Source: an uncultured bacterium
GTDB taxonomy: Bacteria > Actinomycetota > Actinomycetes > S36-B12
DNA length: 11,570 nucleotides
Direction of reading: 5' to 3'
NCBI GenBank assembly: GCA_903908025.1
Contig: CAIVQM010000251.1
Span: forward strand, 1 to 11,570
In this document: in pieces, positions 1-7,891 of the stretch
How positions within the stretch are numbered: the first letter of the stretch is position 1
How the letters are laid out: every line of letters starts with the position of its first letter
The notes under the pieces: generated by a model
The model's database searches: none
What the model was told of the DNA's origin: nothing
The model's input: the letters and a program-made list of their open reading frames with translations, nothing else
Translations under genes and position numbers: made by a program

Positions 1-325
1 CCCGATCGAGCAGGAACGACACGTAGTACTCGTCCGCGATGTCACTCGCCTCGTTGACCAGCACCTTGTAGACCGTGTGGCCCTTGATGTCCATGCCGAG
101 GATGTTGCGGGCGATCTCCTGTGCCTCATCGGGCTTGTCGGCCAGCTTCACCCCTCCGGCCTTGCCACGCCCACCGGTCTTCACCTGGGCCTTGATCACG
201 ACCTGCGACCCGATCTTGCGGGCCGCCTCGCGCGCCGCGTCGGCCGTGGTGCAGACCTCACCGGCCGTCACGGGGACCGCGTGCTTTCCGAACAGGTGCT
301 TGGCCTGGTACTCGTACAGATCCAC
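1..325 (-). CDS. sucC: Succinyl-CoA synthetase (ADP-forming) beta subunit, N-terminal part, cut by window edge
   Basis: The beta subunit of succinate-CoA ligase binds the nucleotide and, with the alpha subunit SucD, interconverts succinyl-CoA and succinate with ATP/GTP formation in the cytoplasmic TCA cycle. Only the first 108 codons are present; the gene runs off the left edge. The start is GTG at 325-323, preceded by AGGAG (plus-strand ctcct 331-335) with a 5-nt spacer. The protein opens with the family signature DLYEYQAKHLF and has the ATP-grasp lysine/glycine motif VIKAQVKTGGRGKAGGVK at about residues 43-60, then NILGMDIKG and a YYVSFLLDR strand, as in other SucC N-termini. It is the third gene on the strand after korA and korB, 59 nt behind the korB stop, with no terminator visible between them. 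Co-transcription would link succinyl-CoA production to its use. Identity is very secure; whether sucD follows is outside the window. Confidence 0.96.
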   Translation of the reverse strand, partial: MDLYEYQAKHLFGKHAVPVTAGEVCTTADAAREAARKIGSQVVIKAQVKTGGRGKAGGVKLADKPDEAQEIARNILGMDIKGHTVYKVLVNEASDIADEYYVSFLLDR

Positions 326-384
326 GCGAACTCCTATCTTCCTTGGCTCAGGTGATGAACGACTGCCATACCGATCAGGCGGTT

Positions 385-1445
385 CTACACGACGTTCCAG
401 GTGTCGCTGCCGTTCAGCAGTGACTGCAGGTCGCCGGGGCCCTTCTTGTCGATGACCTCGGCGATCTGCTCGCGCACGAGCCGGTCGTACGACGGACGGT
501 GGACGTCGCGGAACACGCCGATCGGGGTGTTCTCCAGCGTCCGCGGGTTGGAGAGCCGCGACAGGGCGAACGCGAGTCCGGGGTCCTTGGCGTGCGCATC
601 GTGCACGAGCAATGGGTCGTGGCCGATCCGGGTGGTTTCCGAAATCGCGATGTGACCCTCGGAGGTTCGGATGACGCCCTTCTCGTTGTCCTTGCCGAAG
701 CGGATCGGCTCGCCGTCGACGAGGCGCATCATGACGTCGTCGCGGGTGTCGTTGTCCTTGAGCGGCTCGAACGCACCGTCGTTGAAGATGTTGCAGTTCT
801 GGTAGATCTCCACCAGCGCGGTGCCCTCGTGGGTGGCGGCCTGACGCAGGACCTCGGTCATGTGCTTGCGGTCCGAGTCGATCGTGCGCGCGACGAACGT
901 GGCTTCCGCGCCGAGGGCGAGGGAGACGGGGTTGAACGCGTAGTCCAGCGAGCCCTCGGGAGTGGACTTCGTGATCTTGCCCTGCTCCGACGTGGGGGAG
1001 TACTGCCCCTTGGTCAGGCCGTAGATCCGGTTGTTGAACAGCAGGATCTTTAGGTTGATGTTGCGGCGCAGTGCGTGGATCAGGTGGTTGCCGCCGATGG
1101 ACAGGGAGTCGCCGTCGCCGGTGATGACCCAGATCGACAGGTCCGGGCGGCTGATGGCCAGGCCGGTCGCGATGGCCGGGGCGCGACCGTGGATGGAGTG
1201 CATCCCGAACGTGTTCATGTAGTACGGGAAGCGCGAAGAGCAGCCGATGCCCGAGATGAACACGATGTTCTCCCGGGCCAGGCCGAGCTCGGGCAGGAAC
1301 CCCTGCACCGTCGACAGGATCGAGTAGTCACCGCAGCCGGGGCACCACCGCACCTCCTGGTCGGACTTGAAGTCCTTCGCGGTGATGGCGATGTCGGTCT
1401 TGGGGACCAGGCTGAGCGAGGCGTAGGTGTCGGTCATGTCGGCGC

Positions 1446-1449
<4 letters not shown>
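385..1449 (-). CDS. korB: 2-oxoglutarate:ferredoxin oxidoreductase, beta subunit (TPP-binding)
   Basis: This is the thiamine-diphosphate-binding, [4Fe-4S]-carrying subunit of a 2-oxoacid:ferredoxin oxidoreductase. With KorA it decarboxylates 2-oxoglutarate to succinyl-CoA and passes electrons to ferredoxin. The 354-aa protein has CPGCG (36-40), GIGCSSR (67-73), the TPP/Mg motif GDGD with SIGGNH (111-122) and NNRIYGLTKGQYSPTS (139-154), all hallmarks of the OFOR beta subunit. The Cys in CPGCG and GIGC are expected cluster ligands. The start is GTG 1449-1447, sharing the sequence GTGA with the korA stop (4-nt overlap), which suggests translational coupling; an in-frame ATG four codons later (1437-1435) is an alternative. 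No separate delta/ferredoxin subunit is seen, as in the known actinobacterial KorAB type. Substrate preference for 2-oxoglutarate is inferred from the resemblance to mycobacterial KorB and from the adjacent sucC; another 2-oxoacid is possible. Confidence 0.93.
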
Positions 1450-3338
<1,889 letters not shown>

Positions 3339-3383
3339 GGGCTCCCCTTGATCGGGCTGGAAAAGCGTTGTCGGAGCGTGTAC

Positions 3384-3899
3384 TCAGCCAGCAGTCGCGG
3401 TAATCAGCAGTGCGCCGGTGCCATCGCCATTGTCCAATGTGTACACATTGATCTGGAGGCCATTGCCCGTGTAGTTGTCCCCATCGGAGTTGTCGGTCGC
3501 GTCCGGCGCATCCACCTTGGTGAAGCCCGCCTTGACCAGGCTGGCCTCGAAGGTGGAGGCCGCATCTGCGGGTGAAGAAGTCAACGAGTACGTCGCGGTG
3601 TAGGTTCCACTGTCAGAGAACGCACTGTCGAGGGTGCCCTCCTCCACTGCGGGAATTGAAGTCGGCCAGTCGCTGGGGAGAGTGCCAGGTCCGCCTCCGG
3701 GCGTCGCCGTATCGCTAGGGGTGGGCTCGACCACAGTCGGGGCCACGCTGGCGTCCCCCTCCAAGCTTGTCGGCACGACCTGGCCCTTGGTTGACGCCGT
3801 CCACACGCCATCGGCCGCGCATCCGGAGAGCATGAAGACCATGACGATCGCTATGGAAAGCACGGCACCTGAAGAACGGCGCACGCTGGTGATGGTCAT
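3384..3899 (-). CDS. Small secreted lipoprotein, function unknown
   Basis: The 171-aa product has a positively charged N-terminus (TSVRR), a hydrophobic segment at about 11-25 and the lipobox LSGC (24-27). It should be exported, diacylated on Cys27 and held on the outer face of the cytoplasmic membrane. After the Cys comes a low-complexity Pro/Thr/Ser/Gly linker (about 40-80), then a globular part of about 90 residues with alternating Thr/Tyr-rich strands (TYTATYSLTSSPADAA, NYTGNGLQINVYTLDNGDG), ending in hydrophobic TGALLITATAG. The globular part looks like a small mixed alpha/beta fold seen in many unassigned actinobacterial lipoproteins, but I do not recognise a named domain. The start is ATG 3899-3897, with GAGGAG (plus 3905-3910) five nt upstream. 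It lies 45 nt before korA on the same strand, so read-through into the TCA genes is possible, but no functional link is evident. Confidence 0.85.
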   Translation of the reverse strand: MTITSVRRSSGAVLSIAIVMVFMLSGCAADGVWTASTKGQVVPTSLEGDASVAPTVVEPTPSDTATPGGGPGTLPSDWPTSIPAVEEGTLDSAFSDSGTYTATYSLTSSPADAASTFEASLVKAGFTKVDAPDATDNSDGDNYTGNGLQINVYTLDNGDGTGALLITATAG

Positions 3900-3919
3900 G
3901 ATGGCTCCTCATCGGTGAA

Positions 3920-3933
3920 CTAATGATCATTCG
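3920..3933. promoter_or_regulatory. Near-palindromic operator candidate CTAATGATCATTCG
   Basis: The core AATGATCATT (3922-3931) is a perfect 10-bp inverted repeat, and the flanks extend it to CTAATG-AT-CATTCG. It sits 21 to 34 nt before the lipoprotein start, just upstream of its ribosome binding site, a typical position for a repressor site. A nearly identical 14-mer occurs at 7257-7270 before the SnoaL-like gene (12 of 14 positions match). Binding by a dimeric TetR- or MarR-type regulator is an inference; the regulator is not identified. Confidence 0.4.
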
Positions 3934-3941
3934 GGGCAAGA

Positions 3942-3972
3942 CTACGCATGTCGCCCGCCCGCGTGAAACGCC
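3942..3972 (-). promoter_or_regulatory. Weak promoter candidate for the lipoprotein gene
   Basis: On the minus strand a TTTCAC (-35-like) is followed after about 18 nt by TAGTCT (a TANNNT-type -10). Initiation would fall just before or within the near-palindrome at 3920-3933, giving a short leader that contains the ribosome binding site. The match is modest and such hexamers occur by chance. Confidence 0.22.
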
Positions 3973-4198
3973 CCCACCGGAGTGCCGCCGATACCAGCCT
4001 TCGCGCCCCACAATCCGGGCGGCCGCTCCGGTGCCGCTGAGATCGAGTGGCTTTGCCACGCGGGTCGGGTCCCGCACGATCAGTACGATGCGACGTTCGC
4101 TCAAGGTAGGCATGAACCCGACGAGGAGCGCCATCAGACATGGACGGTTGCAGAGGGCGTAGAGGCCCGTGCAGTGAATCATCGGTGGGGGTGGATGC

Positions 4199-4660
4199 GT
4201 GACCACCGTTCTGGGGTTCTTCCATATCGGCATCACCGTCCGATCCATGGAGCAAGCGCTGCCCTTCTACCGGGACGCGCTCGGCTTGGAGATCCAGTTC
4301 ACCCGTACCCTCGCCAGCCCGGAGCACCGGGCGCTTGTCGGCCTGCCTTTCACGGAAGTGAGGGTGGTATTCCTTGAGCTTCCGGGTGGGGGTTCTGTGG
4401 AGTTGCTTGAGTACGTAGGGCTGGAGCGACACTCTGCCGCGGCGCGACCCTGCGACCCTGGATCCGGGCACCTCGCGGTCTACGTAGAGGACATTGAGGC
4501 GACCGTGAAAGCGGGGATTGAGAGTGGCGGTTCGCTGAGAGGCGACATCCTCGAGTTGACCGGGGGTCCTCTTGCGGGCATGAGGGTCTGCTACTTGGTT
4601 GACCCGGACGGATTCCCGATCGAACTCTTCCAAAGGCCCGCTGCCGCGCAGGTTTCATGA
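4199..4660 (+). CDS. VOC superfamily (glyoxalase/bleomycin-resistance fold) metal-dependent protein
   Basis: This 153-aa protein has the two beta-alpha-beta-beta-beta modules of the vicinal oxygen chelate fold: module 1 from GFFHIGITVRSMEQALPFYRD (about 6-72) and module 2 from GHLAVYVEDIEATV (about 90-145), ending in YLVDPDGFPIELFQ. Candidate metal ligands fall at the canonical places: His9, Glu68 (or Glu71), His91 and Glu142. The pattern resembles methylmalonyl-CoA epimerase, glyoxalase I and related isomerases, lyases or dioxygenases, so an enzymatic role on an enol- or oxo-type substrate is likelier than simple drug sequestration. The exact reaction cannot be assigned. The start is GTG 4199, preceded by a G-rich stretch (4184-4194) that can serve as ribosome binding site. 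It heads a same-strand series, with the MFS gene starting 53 nt after its stop. An ATG at 4195 is in another frame and is not used. Confidence 0.88.
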   Translation: MTTVLGFFHIGITVRSMEQALPFYRDALGLEIQFTRTLASPEHRALVGLPFTEVRVVFLELPGGGSVELLEYVGLERHSAAARPCDPGSGHLAVYVEDIEATVKAGIESGGSLRGDILELTGGPLAGMRVCYLVDPDGFPIELFQRPAAAQVS

Positions 4661-4713
4661 CTGCCGTGACGGTGCTTGAGATCGAGGGTTTCAGACTGTG
4701 ACAGGCTGAGAGA

Positions 4714-6168
4714 GTGATCACGGCGTCGATCTCCCAGCCCGGCGTCCGCCGCGCGAAACCCAACCTGGTCCTGGCTGTCCTGGCGTCGTCGGCCCTCTCA
4801 GTGTCGATCATGCAGACGATGCTGATCCCCCTCATTCCCGAGTTGCCACACACGCTAGGGGTCAGCGCGGACGACGCTTCATGGCTGGTGACCGCCACAC
4901 TTGTTGCCGGTGCAGTCGCGATGCCGACGATCACTCGTCTAGCGGACATGTTCGGGAAGCGACGCATGCTCATGATCTGCATGCTGCTGCTGCTCGCTGG
5001 GTCCCTACTGGGTGTCTTTGCATCCGGCCTCCCGGCGCTCATTACGGCGCGAGCACTCCAAGGTTGTGCCTTGGCGGCCATTCCGGTCGCGATGAGCGTT
5101 GCGCGCGACGAACTCCCGCCGGAACGGCTGGCGTTCTCTGTCGCGTTGATCAGCGCATCGCTCGGAGTCGGAGGCGCGGTGGGGATTCCCCTCACAGGTG
5201 TCGTATTCAACGCGTGGGGTTGGCATGCCGCCTTCTGGCTTGCGGGCGGAATGGCGTTGATCGGCGTGGTAGCCGTGCGCCTGGTGATGCCGGAATCACC
5301 CGAGAAGTCCGGCGGGGAATTCGACCTAGTCGGAGCCGTGCTGCTGTCTGTTGCTCTCGTCGCACTGCTTCTGGGCGTCACCCAGGGCAACCACTGGGGT
5401 TGGTTCAGTGCCAGCACGCTGGGTGCGTTCGGGGCAACTGTATTGATCTTCGCGGCTTGGGTGCCGTGGGAGCTGCGCTTACGAGAACCGCTCGTTGACC
5501 TGCGCATCTCCGCTCGCCGGCCCGTGCTCTTGACGAACATCGCTGCACTGCTGTCTGGAATCGCAATGTTCATCAACATGCTGGCGACCATGCAGCAGCT
5601 TCAGATTCCAACGGCGACTGGGTACGGCTTCGGCTTGACTGTTCTGCAGGCAGGCGTCGTGTTCATACCAATCGGAATGATCTTCGTCGTCGTCGTGCCG
5701 CTCGCGGCAGCGATCACTCGCAAGTTTGGGGCACGGACGACCCTCATAGTCGGTGGCTTGGTTATGGGCGTGGGATTCCTGGCCAGGCTCGAGATGATGG
5801 CTTCTGCATGGCAGGTGGTGCTCGGCGCGTGCATCGTGTCCACGGGGATGACCTTGTCGTTCGCGGCCCTCCCGGTCATCATCATGCGCCACGTACCGTT
5901 GACCGAAACGGCGGCAGCAAACGGAATCAACACGCTGGCGCGCATGTCGGGTCTGGCGCTGGGCAGCGCCGCGGTGGCCGCCCTATTGGCCGGAGTGACG
6001 ACGATAGTCAACGGGATCGCTTTGCCATCCGAGACCGCACTGGTGATCACCTTCCTTGTGGCGGCGGTTGCGTCATTTGGGGCCACAGCTGTCGCCATCG
6101 CGATTCCGCGACACGCGGCCACGGACTCTGGATTCCCGGACATCATTCGTGAGGGCACTGTTGCCTAG
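4714..6168 (+). CDS. MFS drug exporter, DHA2-like (14-TM)
   Basis: This is a 484-aa polytopic membrane protein, probably a proton-coupled multidrug or metabolite exporter. The first TM segment is at about 17-42. A motif-A variant follows TM2 (TRLADMFGKRRML, 74-86), then ARALQG (112-117), and a motif-C-like antiporter signature LGVGGAVGIPLTGVV (150-164) in TM5. Length and the spread of hydrophobic segments to residue 468 fit the 14-TM DHA2 group. The start is GTG 4714, with AGGCTGAGA just upstream (4703-4711). It lies between the VOC gene (53 nt) and the EamA gene (64 nt), so the three are probably co-transcribed. It shares a distinctive pattern with the second MFS protein of the window (IPVAMSVARDELPPER here; ATGYGF and ALGSA later), so the two are paralogues of one subfamily. 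The substrate is unknown. Confidence 0.88.
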   Translation: MITASISQPGVRRAKPNLVLAVLASSALSVSIMQTMLIPLIPELPHTLGVSADDASWLVTATLVAGAVAMPTITRLADMFGKRRMLMICMLLLLAGSLLGVFASGLPALITARALQGCALAAIPVAMSVARDELPPERLAFSVALISASLGVGGAVGIPLTGVVFNAWGWHAAFWLAGGMALIGVVAVRLVMPESPEKSGGEFDLVGAVLLSVALVALLLGVTQGNHWGWFSASTLGAFGATVLIFAAWVPWELRLREPLVDLRISARRPVLLTNIAALLSGIAMFINMLATMQQLQIPTATGYGFGLTVLQAGVVFIPIGMIFVVVVPLAAAITRKFGARTTLIVGGLVMGVGFLARLEMMASAWQVVLGACIVSTGMTLSFAALPVIIMRHVPLTETAAANGINTLARMSGLALGSAAVAALLAGVTTIVNGIALPSETALVITFLVAAVASFGATAVAIAIPRHAATDSGFPDIIREGTVA

Positions 6169-6220
6169 CTCCATCGCAGGGCGTGCGGGTCGTGGGGCTT
6201 GTCCGCCGACTCCGAGTGAT

Positions 6221-6229
6221 AGGAGGAGG
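6221..6229 (+). promoter_or_regulatory. Strong ribosome binding site that fixes the EamA start
   Basis: AGGAGGAGG lies three nt before ATG 6233, with the AGGAGG core six nt away. It is the best Shine-Dalgarno in the window and decides for ATG 6233 over the longer in-frame ATG at 6056, which would lie inside the preceding MFS gene. Confidence 0.85.
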
Positions 6230-6232
6230 TAC

Positions 6233-7162
6233 ATGCCTTCCGCCCCGATCAAATCTTGGATGCCTGCGTACTTGGCAATCGTCTTGGTCTGGGGCCTGAG
6301 TTTCCTGTTCGCCTCCCGGAGCTTGTCTTCGTTCACTCCAATCGGCGTCGCCTTCGGACGAAGCGCTCTCGGCGCGAGCACGTTGGTAATGGTGTGCTTG
6401 GTGTCGCGCACGCGGCTACCGCCACGCGCACTATGGCCCCGATTGGCCATCTATGCCTTGCTCATCGCCGTCGGTCCCGCGTTCCTCCTTGGCGTCGCTG
6501 TCTCGCACACGACGACGTCACTGGCCGCAATCGCCGGCAGCACCGTCGCGATCTGGGTGCTTCTCGTTAATCTGCTGTTCTTCCCCGAGCAGCGTCCATC
6601 GGCTTCGCGCGTTGCGGGGATCTTCCTAGGCTTCCTAGGCATCCTCATCGTGATCGGCGTATGGAACGGAGTCGGCTCAGGAACCGCGATCGGCATAGGA
6701 GCTCAACTCGGTGGCGCGATCCTGTACGCGTTCTCCCTGCCGTACGCCCACCGCTATCTGACCGGCGGCCCGACCGCGGCAAGCGTGTCCCCGATCGCCT
6801 TGTCGGCGGCCATCCTCGTCCTTGCGACCATCGAGACACTGCCGCTCGTCCTCATCTTCGGCGGGACTCACGGACCGCTCGTCACGTCCGCCGTCTTCGG
6901 CATGCTTGCCATGGGCGTCCTCAACGGCGGGCTCATCACGGTCCTGGTTGTCTACCTCGTCAAGCGGACCGATTCGACCACAGTCAGCACGGCTGTCTAC
7001 CTGACTCCGGTCGTCGCCACCGCCGCAGGAATCGCTTTCCTCGGCGAGACGATGTCGTGGTACGAGCCGGTCGGCGCGTGCGTCGTCCTCGTGGGGGCGG
7101 CATTGGCACAGGGAGTGCTGGGAGAGCGCCGACAGCGCGCACAACGCGCAGACGCCGGTTGA
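6233..7162 (+). CDS. EamA/DMT-family transporter (10 TM)
   Basis: This 309-aa inner-membrane protein has two EamA repeats. Repeat 1 (about 9-143) starts with the signature LVWGLSFLFASRSL and contains five hydrophobic segments. Repeat 2 (about 152-298) ends with YLTPVVATAAGIAFLGE and GACVVLVGAALAQGVLG, typical of the RhaT/YdcZ-like drug/metabolite transporter group. Members export amino acids, nucleosides or other small metabolites; here the substrate is unknown. The start ATG 6233 is chosen on the strong AGGAGGAGG site. The gene follows the MFS gene by 64 nt without a terminator and is probably in the same transcript. A short basic tail (ERRQRAQRADAG) ends the protein on the cytoplasmic side. 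The sequence around 6622-6640 contains a tandem 9-bp repeat with two CCTAGG sites, which simply encodes FLGFLG. Confidence 0.88.
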   Translation: MPSAPIKSWMPAYLAIVLVWGLSFLFASRSLSSFTPIGVAFGRSALGASTLVMVCLVSRTRLPPRALWPRLAIYALLIAVGPAFLLGVAVSHTTTSLAAIAGSTVAIWVLLVNLLFFPEQRPSASRVAGIFLGFLGILIVIGVWNGVGSGTAIGIGAQLGGAILYAFSLPYAHRYLTGGPTAASVSPIALSAAILVLATIETLPLVLIFGGTHGPLVTSAVFGMLAMGVLNGGLITVLVVYLVKRTDSTTVSTAVYLTPVVATAAGIAFLGETMSWYEPVGACVVLVGAALAQGVLGERRQRAQRADAG

Positions 7163-7218
7163 TGAGGCTCGTTGCAGGCGTGTGCTCTGGAGGACTCGCG
7201 TCAATTAGCCTTCGGAAC

Positions 7219-7247
7219 TGCGCGAGGTTGCGCGAGCATCTTGCGCG
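7219..7247. repeat. Three TGCGCG repeats with a hairpin
   Basis: TGCGCG occurs at 7219-7224, 7229-7234 and 7242-7247, inside the 135-nt gap before the SnoaL-like gene. The segment 7230-7246 (GCGCGAG, loop CAT, CTTGCGC) can fold into a 7-bp stem with one G-U pair. There is no T-tract, so an intrinsic terminator for the transporter transcript is only weakly supported; a regulator-binding array upstream of the candidate promoter is equally possible. Confidence 0.3.
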
Positions 7248-7258
7248 GCAGCTACCCT
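7228..7258 (+). promoter_or_regulatory. Promoter candidate for the SnoaL-like/epoxide hydrolase pair
   Basis: TTGCGC (7228-7233) and TACCCT (7253-7258, fitting the actinobacterial TANNNT -10) are separated by 19 nt, slightly long. Initiation would fall near 7265, within the inverted repeat 7257-7270, leaving a leader of about 30 nt with GGAGG before ATG 7298. The arrangement is what a repressible promoter would look like, but the -35 is weak. Confidence 0.35.
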
Positions 7259-7270
7259 AATGCTCATTAG
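7257..7270. promoter_or_regulatory. Inverted repeat CTAATG-CT-CATTAG, operator candidate
   Basis: The two 6-bp arms are perfect reverse complements around a 2-nt centre. The repeat overlaps the last bases of the candidate -10 and the expected transcription start of the SnoaL-like gene. It matches the site at 3920-3933 in 12 of 14 positions. Both are in intergenic DNA immediately upstream of a gene start, which favours a shared regulator, not identified here. Confidence 0.45.
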
Positions 7271-7297
7271 CAGCCACACTCCTGCCTTGGAGGCCCT

Positions 7298-7864
7298 ATG
7301 AGTTCGACTTCGGTCGAGGCCGAGATCGCCGCCCTGCTCGACGAGCGAGCTCTCGCGAGGCTCATCGGGCGCCAGTCTCGTGGCGTAGATCGCTTGGACC
7401 GCGACCTGATCGCCTCGTGCTACACAGTGGACTCGCAGGATCACCACGGGAGCTTCAGGGGCACTGGGGCAGAGTTCGCGGACTACATGTGCGGAGGGTC
7501 ACCAATCTCCAGGGCGTCGACGAGCATGATCCACATCCTGGGACAGATGCTGTTCGATGTGAGGAGCGACGAAGCATTTGGCGAGACTGCCTTCACGTTC
7601 AGCATGGCTTTGACAGACGAACACCCCGATCAACCGTTCAATACGGCGAGAGCGAGCGGAAACCTGTATCAGGCTGTGGGCCGGTATGTCGACTACTTCA
7701 AGCGCGTCGATGGACAGTGGCTGCTGCACTACCGGCGCGTCGTCGTCGACTGGCAGGGCGTCATTCCCGGTACGAACGGAGACGTGCCGGTCGGCGGAGT
7801 GCTCAGCGCTCGGGATGGCACCGATCCGGTCTACGACGAGTGCCGCCAGCCCCGTGCTGTCTGA
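7298..7864 (+). CDS. SnoaL-like (NTF2-fold) protein, probable dehydratase/isomerase-type enzyme
   Basis: This 188-aa cytoplasmic protein is of the SnoaL_4/scytalone-dehydratase-like group. It starts with a helix containing RGVDRLDRDL (28-37), followed by CYTVDSQDHHGSFRG (41-55), MIHILGQ (77-83) and the closing strands GRYVDYFKRVDGQWLLHYRRVVVDW (about 128-152). Tyr42, Asp45, His49/His50, His79 and the Arg pair near 146 are plausible pocket residues by comparison with the family. These proteins act as dehydratases, isomerases or cyclases, and limonene-epoxide hydrolase has the same fold, but substrate and reaction cannot be fixed. The start ATG 7298 is preceded by GGAGG (7289-7293) with a 4-nt spacer. 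The epoxide hydrolase gene begins 27 nt after its stop, so the two almost certainly form one transcript and act on related intermediates. It follows a candidate promoter and inverted repeat in the 135-nt gap upstream. Confidence 0.85.
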   Translation: MSSTSVEAEIAALLDERALARLIGRQSRGVDRLDRDLIASCYTVDSQDHHGSFRGTGAEFADYMCGGSPISRASTSMIHILGQMLFDVRSDEAFGETAFTFSMALTDEHPDQPFNTARASGNLYQAVGRYVDYFKRVDGQWLLHYRRVVVDWQGVIPGTNGDVPVGGVLSARDGTDPVYDECRQPRAV

Positions 7865-7891
7865 CACAACGACGAGGGAGTCGGTACGACA

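Larger units (their letters stand above)
3900..4198. other. Divergent intergenic region between lipoprotein and VOC genes
   Basis: About 300 nt separate the two divergent genes. The lipoprotein-proximal end carries its ribosome binding site (3905-3910) and a near-palindrome at 3920-3933. The remainder (about 3934-4198) must hold the promoter of the plus-strand series, but I see no clear -35/-10 pair there. Open frames cross the region on both strands, but none has a recognisable protein motif or a good ribosome binding site, so I treat it as non-coding. It marks the change from the korAB-sucC block, whose codons almost always end in G or C, to genes with visibly more A/T-ending codons. Confidence 0.6.

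Noticed and set aside
3715..4633. Minus-strand frames crossing the 3900-4198 gap
   Set aside because: They overlap the lipoprotein and VOC genes out of frame, lack good ribosome binding sites and show no known motif. A degraded gene remnant in the gap cannot be excluded but is not supported.
4350..5591. 413-codon open frame on the minus strand opposite the first MFS gene
   Set aside because: Ser/Arg/Pro/Thr-rich shadow translation without domain signatures; the plus strand encodes a clear MFS transporter.
6056..6232. 59-residue N-terminal extension of the EamA transporter
   Set aside because: It lies mostly inside the preceding MFS gene, is Arg/Pro/Ser-rich and lacks homology-like features; the strong AGGAGGAGG site before ATG 6233 defines the start.
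6622..6640. Tandem CTTCCTAGG repeat with two CCTAGG sites
   Set aside because: Unusual because CTAG is scarce in such genomes, but it lies in a transmembrane segment and simply encodes FLGFLG; no sign of an insertion or regulatory function.
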